NCBI RefSeq assembly: GCF_001953985.1 | Contig: NZ_MBEI01000079.1 | Location: forward strand, 248,001-312,000 | Reading direction: 5' to 3' | Source: Mycobacterium colombiense | GTDB taxonomy: Bacteria > Actinomycetota > Actinomycetes > Mycobacteriales > Mycobacteriaceae | DNA: 64,000 bases | In this document: positions 17,065 through 25,617 of the stretch, piece by piece | Position numbering within the stretch: the stretch's first letter is position 1 | Layout of the letters: each line of letters begins with the position of its first letter | The notes under the pieces: generated by a model | What the model saw: the letters and a program-made list of their open reading frames with translations, nothing else | The model's database searches: none | What the model was told of the DNA's origin: nothing | Position numbers and translations under genes: made by a program

Positions 17065-18081
17065 ATGGCTACGGCAGCAGAGGCGCGAGCGTGGGCGCCC
17101 GGCGCATTGCGGGGGATCGGTGACTCCCTCTACACCCCGTTCTGCGGCACCGACGGCGATGACATCGACTGGGACGCCTACCGGACGCTGGTGCGCTACT
17201 GCGTGGGTGATCTCGGTCATCCGATGTTGTGGTGCACCAGCGGAATCGCCGAGTTCTGGTCGCTGACCCTCGACGAGCGCAAACGCCTGCTGGAGGTGGC
17301 GGTCGAGGAGGCGCGCAGCATCAATCCCGACGTAGTGGTGCAGGCCTGCACGGCGGCCATGTCGGCGAAGGACTGCGTTGACTTGACGCTGCACGCCCAG
17401 CAGGCGGGCGCCGACATCGCCTACATCCAAACGCCGATGATGGAGGCGCACGGCGGCGACGGCGTGCTGCGCTTCTTTCAATACGTGGCGGCGCGCACGG
17501 ATATCGCGTTGGGCATGTTCAATTCGCCTTCGTCGGGTTATGTGCTGACACCGGCCGAAAGTGCCCGAATCTATCACGAGGTTCCCGCGGTGTGCGCCAC
17601 CAAGGAGGGTGCCTTCCGGCCGGCGAGCAGCCGGATGCTGCATGAACTAGCCCCCGGCCTGGCGGTGTGGGAATGCGACAAAACGGTGTACCGGGCCGGC
17701 TGGCTGCGCGACGGGATCGTCTGCCCGGCGCAATTGGGCACCTCGGGTTATCTTTTCGAAACGCCCACGCGGCGTTTGTTTTCCGAATATTGGGATCTGG
17801 TGCGCAGCGACAAGCTCGTGGAGGCCATGGACTACGGCCGCGAGTCCGGGCTGGACCAATTCGATCTCGACATCGGATCCTGGTGGACGTGCTATCCGGG
17901 GCGAGCGGATTACTTCACGCACTGGGGCGGCGCGTTCAAGTACGCCGCGTCGCTGCTCGGCCTGCCCATCGGGGCGTATCCGCATTCCCGCCCCCCGCAG
18001 GCCGAGCTGCCCGCCGAGGCGAAGGCCCAGATCGAGAACGCCTACCAGCGCCTGGGCCTACTCGAAACCGTGTTGCAGTAG
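17065..18081 (+). CDS. dihydrodipicolinate synthase-family aldolase/lyase
   Basis: A 338-residue TIM-barrel protein of the DapA/N-acetylneuraminate lyase family, class I (Schiff base). Lys180 in VCATKEGAF is the expected imine Lys. The usual Tyr of the YNxP motif is Phe (MFNSPSSGY, residues 151-159), and the GTTGE loop reads CTSGIAE, so it is not a housekeeping DapA. A role in retro-aldol or hydratase-aldolase cleavage of a 2-oxo acid or aryl pyruvate would fit the catabolic context. ATG follows AAAAGGAGTC. Confidence 0.87.
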   Translation: MATAAEARAWAPGALRGIGDSLYTPFCGTDGDDIDWDAYRTLVRYCVGDLGHPMLWCTSGIAEFWSLTLDERKRLLEVAVEEARSINPDVVVQACTAAMSAKDCVDLTLHAQQAGADIAYIQTPMMEAHGGDGVLRFFQYVAARTDIALGMFNSPSSGYVLTPAESARIYHEVPAVCATKEGAFRPASSRMLHELAPGLAVWECDKTVYRAGWLRDGIVCPAQLGTSGYLFETPTRRLFSEYWDLVRSDKLVEAMDYGRESGLDQFDLDIGSWWTCYPGRADYFTHWGGAFKYAASLLGLPIGAYPHSRPPQAELPAEAKAQIENAYQRLGLLETVLQ

Positions 18082-18098
18082 AAGGGATTACGCAGCGA

Positions 18099-18127
18099 AG
18101 CGGGCCCGGTCATTGACCGGGCCCGCT
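18099..18127. terminator. bidirectional terminator hairpin
   Basis: Perfect 14-bp arms AGCGGGCCCGGTCA / TGACCGGGCCCGCT around a single central base (the functional loop would be a few bases larger). It lies between the convergent DapA-like gene and the CsbD-like gene. No U-tract follows, as is common in mycobacteria. Confidence 0.75.
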
Positions 18128-18141
18128 CACTAGCTGGCCGC

Positions 18142-18381
18142 TTAGTTCTGCTCGGCCCGCTCACGCTGTTCGTACGCCTTGGCCTTACCGCGGGCCTTCT
18201 CAGCAGCGGCTTCCTTCTTTCCAGCATTGCGCTGGGCTTCCGCCTTGTCCTGCTGAGCCTTGCCCTCGTCGATCAGGCCGTCATTGCCGATGATGATCCC
18301 GATAACCTGCTTGGTCTTTCCGAGGGCATCTTCGACGATGCCTCGAACGAGTTCGATCGGGCCGCTCTTGACGTCAACCAT
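18142..18381 (-). CDS. CsbD/microaggregate-binding protein 1-like small protein
   Basis: A 79-residue, highly charged protein. VDVKSGPIELVRGIVEDALGK is followed by an Ala/Lys/Glu-rich helix (about 40-79) with repeated KAEAQ / EKARGKAKA patterns likely to form a coiled coil. This matches the small mycobacterial CsbD-like or MBP1-type proteins linked to stress or cell-surface aggregation; the link is by resemblance only. GGGAGG lies 9 bases upstream of the ATG. Its product looks unrelated to the surrounding catabolic genes. Confidence 0.8.
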   Translation of the reverse strand: MVDVKSGPIELVRGIVEDALGKTKQVIGIIIGNDGLIDEGKAQQDKAEAQRNAGKKEAAAEKARGKAKAYEQRERAEQN

Positions 18382-18725
18382 TTGCAACTACCTCCCATTG
18401 TCGGCTGGCTTCTGTTGGGTTTCCCGATCGCGCGGCCGGTGCAAACGTGCCTCCAGCGTGTCCCACACCACAAGAATTAAGTCTTGCCACGTCGACGGGG
18501 GTTTGCGTGCCGAAAAAGAGTTGCCGGCGTTCGGTTACGGCGCCGTCAAAATCGTTGTCCGCCGGGCCGCCGATCCGGGGGTGGCTGGAGCGACGGTTCG
18601 GCGCCCGAAATCGCAGATTAGTCGGGGTTTCACAGCCGACTGACGCCGATTGTGGAATGCGGTACCGATAGGTATACAGTATGGGTACAAACTCGCCTGT
18701 TGGTCAGCTATGAGGGGACGGTCCG
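18382..18725. other. 344-bp divergent spacer
   Basis: No convincing gene; short open frames here have atypical composition. It holds the start region of the CsbD-like gene on the left and, near the right end, the TACAGTA-type motif at 18674-18681 before the crotonase gene. The rest shows no clear structure. Confidence 0.6.
18666..18681. promoter_or_regulatory. ATACAGTA motif upstream of crotonase-amidohydrolase operon
   Basis: CGATAGGTATACAGTA, 45 bases before the ATG at 18726. Apart from one missing T it is identical to the complement of the site in front of the tetR gene (16144-16160). Position is compatible with an operator or a -10 box (TACAGT). Confidence 0.5.
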
Positions 18726-19571
18726 ATGAGCGCCGCCGACCGTGTGGTCACCGATGAGGCGGTGCTTTATGAGAACACTGAAACCGGTGTGGCAATCCTG
18801 ACGTTCAATCGCCCGGATCGCCTCAACGCCTGGGGCCCCGACATCGCCGCCGGGTTCTACGCGGCGATCGACCGCGCCGAGCAGGACCCCGCCGTCCGGG
18901 CCATCGTGTTGACCGGCCGGGGCCGGGGGTTTTGTGCCGGCGCATATTTGGGCGCGCCGAGTTCGGCACCCAGCTACGGCGAGACGATGGAGAAGGCGGG
19001 TCAGACAAACCTGGCCGAGCTGGTCGGGGAGCGCCCGCCCCACTTCGTCACGACGCTGCGCAAGCCCGTCATCGCGGCCATCAACGGTGCGTGTGTCGGC
19101 ATCGGCTTGACCCAGGCGCTGATGTGCGATGTCCGGTTCGCCGCCGCCGGCGCGAAGTTCGGCGCCGTGTTCGCGCGCCGCGGCCTGATCGCGGAGTTCG
19201 GCATTTCCTGGATACTGCCGCGGCTGACCAACTGGGGCGTGGCTCTCGATCTGTTGCTGAGCGGGCGGACCTTCCTCGCCGAGGAGGCGGCCGAGCTGGG
19301 CCTCGTGAAAGAGGTTGTCGCTCCGGACAGTCTGATGAAGCGTGCCCTGGACTATGCCGAGGACATCGCAACGAATTGCTCCCCGGCGTCGATGGCGGTG
19401 ATCAAGAGGCAGGTCTACGGCGACGCGACCCGCGACGTCGAACAGGCCAATTCCCTCGCCGAGGTTTTGTTGCACGAGGCCATGCCGCGCCCGGATGTGC
19501 TCGAGGGCATCACGAGTTTTCTCGAGAAGCGGCCGCCGCAATTTCCATCGCTCGATTCGACCGACGCTTAG
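18726..19571 (+). CDS. enoyl-CoA hydratase
   Basis: Crotonase of 281 residues, first gene of an 18.7-25.5 kb operon. NRPDRLNAWG, FCAGAYLG and the oxyanion segment INGACVGIGLTQAL are visible, with the FARRGLIAEFGISWILPRL stretch that carries the conserved acid (Glu in AEFG). It resembles the common mycobacterial EchA type. GAGGGG sits about 10 bases before the ATG. It probably hydrates an unsaturated acyl-CoA made by the FadE pair at the end of the same operon. Confidence 0.92.
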   Translation: MSAADRVVTDEAVLYENTETGVAILTFNRPDRLNAWGPDIAAGFYAAIDRAEQDPAVRAIVLTGRGRGFCAGAYLGAPSSAPSYGETMEKAGQTNLAELVGERPPHFVTTLRKPVIAAINGACVGIGLTQALMCDVRFAAAGAKFGAVFARRGLIAEFGISWILPRLTNWGVALDLLLSGRTFLAEEAAELGLVKEVVAPDSLMKRALDYAEDIATNCSPASMAVIKRQVYGDATRDVEQANSLAEVLLHEAMPRPDVLEGITSFLEKRPPQFPSLDSTDA

Positions 19572-19601
19572 TGTTCGCCGGTAATGGCGGAAAGGATGAT
19601 C

Positions 19602-20804
19602 ATGGCTGACTTGGGTTACCAGGCGATCGACGTCGACAATCACTACTACGAGCCGCTGGACTCGTTCACCCGCCACCTGGACAAGAAGTTCAAACGGCGC
19701 GGCGTCCAGATGGTCAATGAGGGCAAGCGGACGTGGGCCGTGATCGGGGATCGCGTCAACCACTTCATCCCCAACCCCACCTTCGACCCGATCATCGTGC
19801 CGGGCTGCCTCGACCTGTTGTTCCGCGGCGAGATTCCCGAAGGCGTCGACCCGGCCTCGCTGATGAAGGTCGAACGGCTGGCGGACCATCCCGAGTACCA
19901 GAACCGCGATGCCCGGATCACGGTGATGGACACCCAGGACATCGAGACGGTGTTCATGCTGCCGACCTTCGGATGCGGGGTCGAGGAGGCGCTCAAACAC
20001 GACATCGACGCGACAATGGCGTCGGTGCATGCGTTCAATCTGTGGCTAGACGAGGACTGGGGCTTCGACCGGCCCGATCGCCGAATCATTGCCGCGCCGA
20101 TCATTTCGCTTGCCGACCCGGCCAAGGCCGTCGAAGAGGTCGAGTTCGTGTTGGCACGCGGCGCCAAGCTGGTGCTGGTGCGCCCCGCGCCGGTGCCCGG
20201 CCTGGTCAAGCCGCGGTCGCTGGGCGATCCGAGCCACGACCCGGTGTGGGCCCGGTTGGCCGAGGCGGGAGTGCCGGTGGGATTCCACCTGTCCGACAGC
20301 GGTTATCTGCACATCGCGGCGGCGTGGGGCGGCAAGGCGACGTTCGAGGGCTTCGGGGCCAAGGATCCGCTGGATCAGGTACTCCTCGACGACCGGGCCA
20401 TCCACGACACGATGGCCTCGATGATCGTGCACGGGGTGTTCACCCGTCATCCGAAACTCAAGGCGGTCAGCATCGAGAACGGTTCCTACTTCGTGCACCG
20501 GCTGATCAAGCGCCTGAAGAAGGCGGCGAACACGCAGCCCCAGTGGTTCCCCGAAGACCCGGTGGAGCAGTTGCGCAACAACGTGTGGATCGCGCCCTAC
20601 TACGAGGACGACTTGCCGGAGCTGGCCGAGGCCATCGGCGTCGACAAGATTCTGTTCGGTTCCGACTGGCCGCACGGAGAGGGCCTCGAATCGCCGGTGT
20701 CGTTTGCCGAGGAGCTGAAGGGCTTCAGCGAGGCCGACGTTCGAAAGATCATGCGGGACAACGCGCTGGATCTTCTCGGTGTCCAAGTCGGCTCGGCTGC
20801 CTGA
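19602..20804 (+). CDS. amidohydrolase-family metal-dependent hydrolase
   Basis: A 400-residue amidohydrolase-2-type TIM barrel, the superfamily that includes ACMS decarboxylase and related ring-cleavage hydrolases. Metal-ligand candidates are DVDNHYYEP near the N-terminus, His in VGFHLSDSGY, and Asp in LFGSDWPHGEG near the C-terminus. ATG 19602 is chosen because GGAAAGG lies 7-8 bases upstream; earlier ATGs (19584, 19596) overlap that site. A clear relative, with the same spacing of DNHxYEP, HxSDSGY and GSDWPH, is at 59295-60500. It may hydrolyse a ring or a C-C bond of a CoA intermediate. Confidence 0.9.
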   Translation: MADLGYQAIDVDNHYYEPLDSFTRHLDKKFKRRGVQMVNEGKRTWAVIGDRVNHFIPNPTFDPIIVPGCLDLLFRGEIPEGVDPASLMKVERLADHPEYQNRDARITVMDTQDIETVFMLPTFGCGVEEALKHDIDATMASVHAFNLWLDEDWGFDRPDRRIIAAPIISLADPAKAVEEVEFVLARGAKLVLVRPAPVPGLVKPRSLGDPSHDPVWARLAEAGVPVGFHLSDSGYLHIAAAWGGKATFEGFGAKDPLDQVLLDDRAIHDTMASMIVHGVFTRHPKLKAVSIENGSYFVHRLIKRLKKAANTQPQWFPEDPVEQLRNNVWIAPYYEDDLPELAEAIGVDKILFGSDWPHGEGLESPVSFAEELKGFSEADVRKIMRDNALDLLGVQVGSAA

Positions 20805-20835
20805 TCGACTTGATTACCCAAGGCCGGCTACGCCC

Positions 20836-22461
20836 GTGAGCGAATGGACCATCGGGGCGGTTCTCGACGAAATCGCCGACGTCATCGGAGACCGCACGAT
20901 GACGGTGTGCGGCAGCCGCCGCAGCACCTTTCGCGAGTCGGCCGAGCGCACCCGCCGGCTGGCGAACTTCCTGGCAGGCAAAGGGTTAGGGGCGCATCGG
21001 GAACGCGCCTCCCTGCAGAACTGGGAATGCGGGCAGGACCGGGTCGCGCTGGTCATGCACAACGATCTGTACCCGGACATGGTCATCGGCTGCCTCAAGG
21101 CCCGCGCCGTCCCGGTGAACATCAACTACTATTACACGCCCCGCGAGGTCGGCGAGCTGTTCGACTACGTGAAACCCCGTGCGGTCATCTACCACCGCGC
21201 CTTGGGCGCAAAATTCGCCGACGTGCTGACCGGCGCAGGCGTTGACGTGCTGGTGTCGGTCGACGACGGCAGCGGTGCCCCGGAGCTGCCCGGCTCGGTG
21301 TCGTTGGATGATGCGCTGGCACAGGGGGATACCGACCACGGCGAGACACCGTCCCCGGACGATCTGCTGATGATCTGCACCGGCGGCACGACCGGCCGGC
21401 CCAAGGGCGTGCTGTGGCGACAGTCCGACATCTACGTGTCGTCCATGGTGGGGGCGGACCACGCCTGCGCCCAGGAGATCCACGACAAGGTGCGGGGTGA
21501 CGCCGGTGCCCCGTGGTTCGCCGTCTCGCCGCTGATGCACGCGGCCGGCATGTGGACAGCGTTCGCGGCGATCATGGCGGGCACGCCCGTGGTGATGTAT
21601 GACACCTCGAAAAGACTTGACCCGCATACCGTCTGGGAGACGGCCGAGCGTGAGAAGGTCGGCATGATGACGATGGTCGGGGACGCCTATGCCGCACCGC
21701 TGGTGGCGCAGTTGCAGGGCGGTTCCTACGAGCTGTCGTCGCTGTACGCCATCGGCACCGGCGGTGCCGCGACGAATCCGAAATATCAGCAGGCCCTGCT
21801 CGAACTGCTGCCCCACATCACCCTCATCAACGGTTACGGCTCATCGGAGACCGGAAACATGGGCTTCGGCCACAGCCGGCGCGGCACCCAGGCCGACACC
21901 TTCACGCTGCGCGAGGGCGGATTGGTGCTGTCCGAGGATTACAGCCACTTCCTTTCCCCCGGCGAGTCCGAGGTGGGCTGGGTCGCCAGGGAAGGACGAA
22001 TACCGTTGGGCTACTTCAACGATCCCGACGCCACCCGCAAGACCTTCCCCGAGATCGGCGGCAAGCGGGTGGTGATATCCGGTGACCGGGCCGGGCTGGA
22101 GCCCGACGGGGCCTTGCGGTTGTACGGCCGCGACTCGCTGGTGGTCAACACCGGCGGGGAAAAGGTTTTCGTCGAGGAAGTCGAAGAGGTGCTGCGCGCC
22201 CACCCGGCAATCGCCGACGCGCTGGTGGTCGGCCGGCCCAGCGAGCGCTGGGGCGAAGAACTCGTCGCCCTCGTCGAACTCCGCGATGGAGCCGCCGCGG
22301 CGGCCGAGGAGCTGCACACGCTCTGCACGTCGCGACTGGCGCGGTTCAAGGCGCCCAAGGAGTTCCTCGTCGTCGAGCAGGTCCAGCGGTTGGGCAACGG
22401 CAAGGCCGATTACCGTTGGGCGAAACGTCACGCAACAGCAAAGGCGCCGATGTCGACATGA
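20836..22461 (+). CDS. acyl-CoA synthetase (FadD19-like)
   Basis: ANL ligase of about 541 residues. The A3 motif is MICTGGTTGRPKGVLWRQ, whose GGTTGxPKGVLWRQ form is shared with FadD19-type steroid side-chain ligases and with the ligase at 32162-33814. NGYGSSETGNMG, ISGDRAG and the C-terminal NGKADYRWAKR Lys motif are present. GTG 20836 avoids overlap with the previous gene; an upstream GTG at 20779 would overlap it by 26 bases. The stop overlaps the next start as ATGA. Likely activates a bulky carboxylic acid. Confidence 0.91.
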   Translation: MSEWTIGAVLDEIADVIGDRTMTVCGSRRSTFRESAERTRRLANFLAGKGLGAHRERASLQNWECGQDRVALVMHNDLYPDMVIGCLKARAVPVNINYYYTPREVGELFDYVKPRAVIYHRALGAKFADVLTGAGVDVLVSVDDGSGAPELPGSVSLDDALAQGDTDHGETPSPDDLLMICTGGTTGRPKGVLWRQSDIYVSSMVGADHACAQEIHDKVRGDAGAPWFAVSPLMHAAGMWTAFAAIMAGTPVVMYDTSKRLDPHTVWETAEREKVGMMTMVGDAYAAPLVAQLQGGSYELSSLYAIGTGGAATNPKYQQALLELLPHITLINGYGSSETGNMGFGHSRRGTQADTFTLREGGLVLSEDYSHFLSPGESEVGWVAREGRIPLGYFNDPDATRKTFPEIGGKRVVISGDRAGLEPDGALRLYGRDSLVVNTGGEKVFVEEVEEVLRAHPAIADALVVGRPSERWGEELVALVELRDGAAAAAEELHTLCTSRLARFKAPKEFLVVEQVQRLGNGKADYRWAKRHATAKAPMST

Positions 22462-23288
22462 AAGCTATCGATTGCCTGGTCAACGTGCACTTCGGCGAGA
22501 CCGAGCAGCAGCCGACTTGGATGCTCAAGGTGCGTGACGACTACTTCAAGGGCCCGGAGTCCATGTTCGCACCGGTCGAGTTGTCGAAGTTGCTCGAGGA
22601 GATGGACGCCCAGGGTGTGCGCAAGGCGATCCTGATGGACAACCTGGCCAAGCCGTCGGTGACCGCGCGCAAATTCGTCGAGGAGAAGCCGGACCGCTTC
22701 GCCCTGGCGATGGGTGGGGTCAACCTGCTGCGCCCGATGCCGTCCCTGCGCGAACTTTCCGCCATCGTCAAAGACCTGCCCGTCGCCTACGCCGCTGTGG
22801 GACCGAGCTTTTGGGGCGACGGTCAGTACCCGCCCAGCGACGCCGTCTATTACCCGCTGTACACCAAGTGCGCCGAGCTCGAGCTGCCGCTGTGTATCAA
22901 CACCGGGATCCCGGGGCCCCCCATCCCCGGCGAGGTGCAGAATCCGATCCACCTGGACCGGGTCTGCGTTCGGTTCCCGGAATTGAAGCTGTGCATGATT
23001 CACGGCGCAGACCCGTGGTGGGACGTCGCGATCCGGCTGTTGATCAAATACGCCAACCTGCGGTTGATGACGTCGGCGTGGTCGCCAAAGCGATTGCCGG
23101 ACAGCCTGTTGCACTACATGCGGACCCGCGGGCCGAACAAGGTCATCTTCGCTTCCGACTGGCCGGTGCTGAAAATGCACCGCGTCGTTCCCGAAGCTGC
23201 CGCGCTCGACCTGCCCGCAGACGTGCTCGACAACTATCTCTACAACAATGCCCAAGAATTCTTCTTCGGTGGCCAGGAGGAAGGCTGA
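22458..23288 (+). CDS. second amidohydrolase-family protein
   Basis: A shorter amidohydrolase-2-like protein of 276 residues, coupled to the ligase by ATGA. It has IDCLVNVHFGE at the N-terminus, His in LCMIHGADPWWD and Asp in IFASDWPVLKM near the C-terminus. The first metal motif lacks the second His of the classical HxH, so metal use may differ. Two different amidohydrolases flanking one CoA ligase suggests consecutive hydrolytic steps or a heteromeric enzyme. Confidence 0.87.
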   Translation: MKAIDCLVNVHFGETEQQPTWMLKVRDDYFKGPESMFAPVELSKLLEEMDAQGVRKAILMDNLAKPSVTARKFVEEKPDRFALAMGGVNLLRPMPSLRELSAIVKDLPVAYAAVGPSFWGDGQYPPSDAVYYPLYTKCAELELPLCINTGIPGPPIPGEVQNPIHLDRVCVRFPELKLCMIHGADPWWDVAIRLLIKYANLRLMTSAWSPKRLPDSLLHYMRTRGPNKVIFASDWPVLKMHRVVPEAAALDLPADVLDNYLYNNAQEFFFGGQEEG

Positions 23289-23290
23289 GG

Positions 23291-24337
23291 ATGGACCGCT
23301 ATGAACTACGTAGGCTCGACTACAGCCTGACGTCGGATCACGAGGCGCTGCAGGCCGCCTACCGCGATTTCTTCAAGACGCATTGTTCGATCGAAACCGT
23401 TCGCGCCGCCGAGGAAACCGGCTTCGACAAGAACCTGTGGGAACGGTTGTGCGCCATGGGCGCAACGACCATGGCCGTCCCGGAGTCCGCGGGCGGAGAC
23501 GGTGCGACGTTGGTCGACCTGACCTTGGTGGCCGAGGAGATCGGCCGGTCACTGGCGCCGGTTCCGTGGATCGACCAGGTCTGCACCGCGCGGCTGCTCG
23601 CGCGGCTCGGCGCGGCCGAACCCGACGTCGTCCACGGCAAGCGACTCGCCGCATTCGATCCGCAGCACGACAGCGCGTCCGGTGCCCGCCTCCTGCCCAC
23701 CGGGTCGATTGCCGACCAGGTCATCGTTCGCGACGGTGACGACGTCGTCGCGCTGACCTTCGGGACGCGCCCGACCAAGGTGGACAACATCGGCCGGTTG
23801 CCGATGGCCTGGGTGGATCCGGCGACCGCCGACACCCGCACCGTGCTGGCCAGCGGATCCGGGGCGCTGGCGGAATATCAACGGGCACTGGATGAGTGGC
23901 GCGTGCTGAGCGCTTCGGCACTGGTGGGCCTGGTGGAGGAGACCATGACCATCGCGGCCGAGTTCGCCAAGACCCGCTACACGCTGGGTGTGCCGATCTC
24001 GACGCTGCAGGGCATCTCTCACCCGTTGGCCAACATCGCGATCACCGTGCAGGGCGGTCGCAACCTGGCGCGGCGCGCGGCCTGGTTCCTGGACAACGAG
24101 CCGCAGGAGCGACCGGAGCTGGCGCCCTCGGCGTTCGTGTTCATGGCGGAGGAGGCGGCAAAGGCCGCGACCATGGCGGTGCATATTCAAGGTGGACTTG
24201 GTGTTTCGGCGGAGGCCGCCGCGACCGCGTATCTGGTGCGCGCCCGCGGCTGGGCGCTGGCCGGCGGCGATCCCGGCGCCAGCGCCAAGTACATCGGCGA
24301 GCTGGTGGCCGCACGCGAAAGTGGAAAGGGCGCCTAA
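23291..24337 (+). CDS. acyl-CoA dehydrogenase, small-type subunit
   Basis: A 348-residue protein with acyl-CoA dehydrogenase N- and C-terminal helical domains (MAVPESAGGDGAT, TRYTLGVPISTLQGI, VHIQGGLGVSAEAAA), about 40-50 residues shorter than the standard enzyme. It ends soon after the GGLG motif, where the catalytic base and flavin-contacting tail usually lie. Its ATG is 2 bases after the preceding stop and its TAA abuts the GTG of the next FadE. Such adjacent pairs in mycobacteria (as in the cholesterol side-chain FadE pairs) form alpha2beta2 dehydrogenases. Confidence 0.89.
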   Translation: MDRYELRRLDYSLTSDHEALQAAYRDFFKTHCSIETVRAAEETGFDKNLWERLCAMGATTMAVPESAGGDGATLVDLTLVAEEIGRSLAPVPWIDQVCTARLLARLGAAEPDVVHGKRLAAFDPQHDSASGARLLPTGSIADQVIVRDGDDVVALTFGTRPTKVDNIGRLPMAWVDPATADTRTVLASGSGALAEYQRALDEWRVLSASALVGLVEETMTIAAEFAKTRYTLGVPISTLQGISHPLANIAITVQGGRNLARRAAWFLDNEPQERPELAPSAFVFMAEEAAKAATMAVHIQGGLGVSAEAAATAYLVRARGWALAGGDPGASAKYIGELVAARESGKGA

Positions 24338-25537
24338 GTGGATTTCTCACGGGTCACGCTGTCCGACGACGATCAGCGCTTCCTCGAAGAAGCGCGTGAT
24401 TTCCTGCGCACGCATGTGACGGAAGAGGTCAAGCGCCGGGACCGGGAAACGGGTGACAACTTCGACGAAGGGGTGCACCTGGCGTTGGGCGCAGCCGGTT
24501 ACCTTGAGCGCGAATGGAAGCCGGAGGCCGATGGCGGCTTCAGCCGGTTGCGTCGCCGCATTTGGGAGCTGGAGAAGCGGCGCGCGCACGTTCCGTGGGT
24601 GACCTGGGGTACCACCGCCATGGTGGCCCGTTCCGTCGCTAAATTCGGCTCTGCCGAGTTGCGGGATGAGGTGCTGCCGGGCGTCTTCAGCGGCCACGTC
24701 CGGCTGTGCCTGGGCTACACCGAACCCGAGGGCGGTTCCGACATCGCCACCTGCAAGACCCGCGCGGTGCGGGAAGCGGATGGATCGAGCTGGGTGATCA
24801 ACGGCTCCAAGATGTTCACCACGGGAGCGCACAACTGCCAGTACGTCTTCCTGATCACCAACACCGATCCGGACGCCCAGAAGCACAAGAGCCTGACCAT
24901 GTTCCTGGTCCCGCTGAATTCCCCGGGCATCGAGATCCAGGGCATCCGCACCGTCGACGGTGACCGCACCAACATCGTCTACTACAGCGACGTGCGCGTC
25001 GATGACAAGTACCGCCTGGGCGACGCGAACGCGGGCTGGACGGTGCTGCGTGAACCCCTCAACACCGAGCACGGCGCGGTGGCGGCCGCCCCGGACGGGC
25101 TGCAGGACGTGTCGATCATGATGCACCAGGCCGGTTTCATGGCCGATGCCCTGGACAAGGCCGCGGCCAGAGTCGCGGAGCGGGATCCGAACGGCCGCAG
25201 GCTGATTGACGACGCGGCGGTGGCATATCGCCTGGGGCGCAGCGCCGCGCGGATGGAAGCGTCGCTGAGCGCGTCCAGCATCTTCGGGCGCGTCGCGCTG
25301 GCGCAGACGATGCGTGACATCTCCCCGGACCTGATGGACATCCTCGGCACCGCGGCCACGTTGCCCCTGGGCACCGACGGCGCCGCCGACAACGGGGCCG
25401 CGGAGTACGTGTACCGGTTCGCCCCGCTGGTCGGGATTTACGGCGGGACGCTCGAGGTGTTCCGCAACATGATCGCGCAATACGTGCTGGGCCTGGGCAA
25501 GCCGGCGTACGCGCCGGTGGCGAAGAAAGCCTCCTAG
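24338..25537 (+). CDS. acyl-CoA dehydrogenase, large-type subunit
   Basis: A 399-residue FadE with the FAD-binding LGYTEPEGGSDIATC, the middle beta-domain and the C-terminal YGGTLEVFRNMIAQYVLG motif. The GTG start follows the TAA of the small-type FadE with no gap, so stoichiometric synthesis and heterotetramer formation are likely. An inverted repeat just downstream probably ends the operon. In context it would dehydrogenate the CoA ester made by the ligase at 20836. Confidence 0.91.
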   Translation: MDFSRVTLSDDDQRFLEEARDFLRTHVTEEVKRRDRETGDNFDEGVHLALGAAGYLEREWKPEADGGFSRLRRRIWELEKRRAHVPWVTWGTTAMVARSVAKFGSAELRDEVLPGVFSGHVRLCLGYTEPEGGSDIATCKTRAVREADGSSWVINGSKMFTTGAHNCQYVFLITNTDPDAQKHKSLTMFLVPLNSPGIEIQGIRTVDGDRTNIVYYSDVRVDDKYRLGDANAGWTVLREPLNTEHGAVAAAPDGLQDVSIMMHQAGFMADALDKAAARVAERDPNGRRLIDDAAVAYRLGRSAARMEASLSASSIFGRVALAQTMRDISPDLMDILGTAATLPLGTDGAADNGAAEYVYRFAPLVGIYGGTLEVFRNMIAQYVLGLGKPAYAPVAKKAS

Positions 25538-25540
25538 CGT

Positions 25541-25605
25541 GCGCCGAACGTGAACTGACGGCGGCGACACGCCGAAGGCGGCCGCCGTCAGTTCACGCTC
25601 GGCGC
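25541..25605. terminator. long inverted repeat, probable bidirectional terminator
   Basis: Arms of 25 bases at 25541-25565 and 25581-25605 pair at 24 of 25 positions, around a 15-base loop. The inner part contains GTGAACTGACGGCGGC and its complement. It lies between the convergent FadE and lipid-transfer-like genes, where a terminator is expected. The size and near-perfect symmetry would also fit a dispersed intergenic repeat family; that needs a genome scan. Confidence 0.6.
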
Positions 25606-25617
25606 CAGCGCCGGCCG

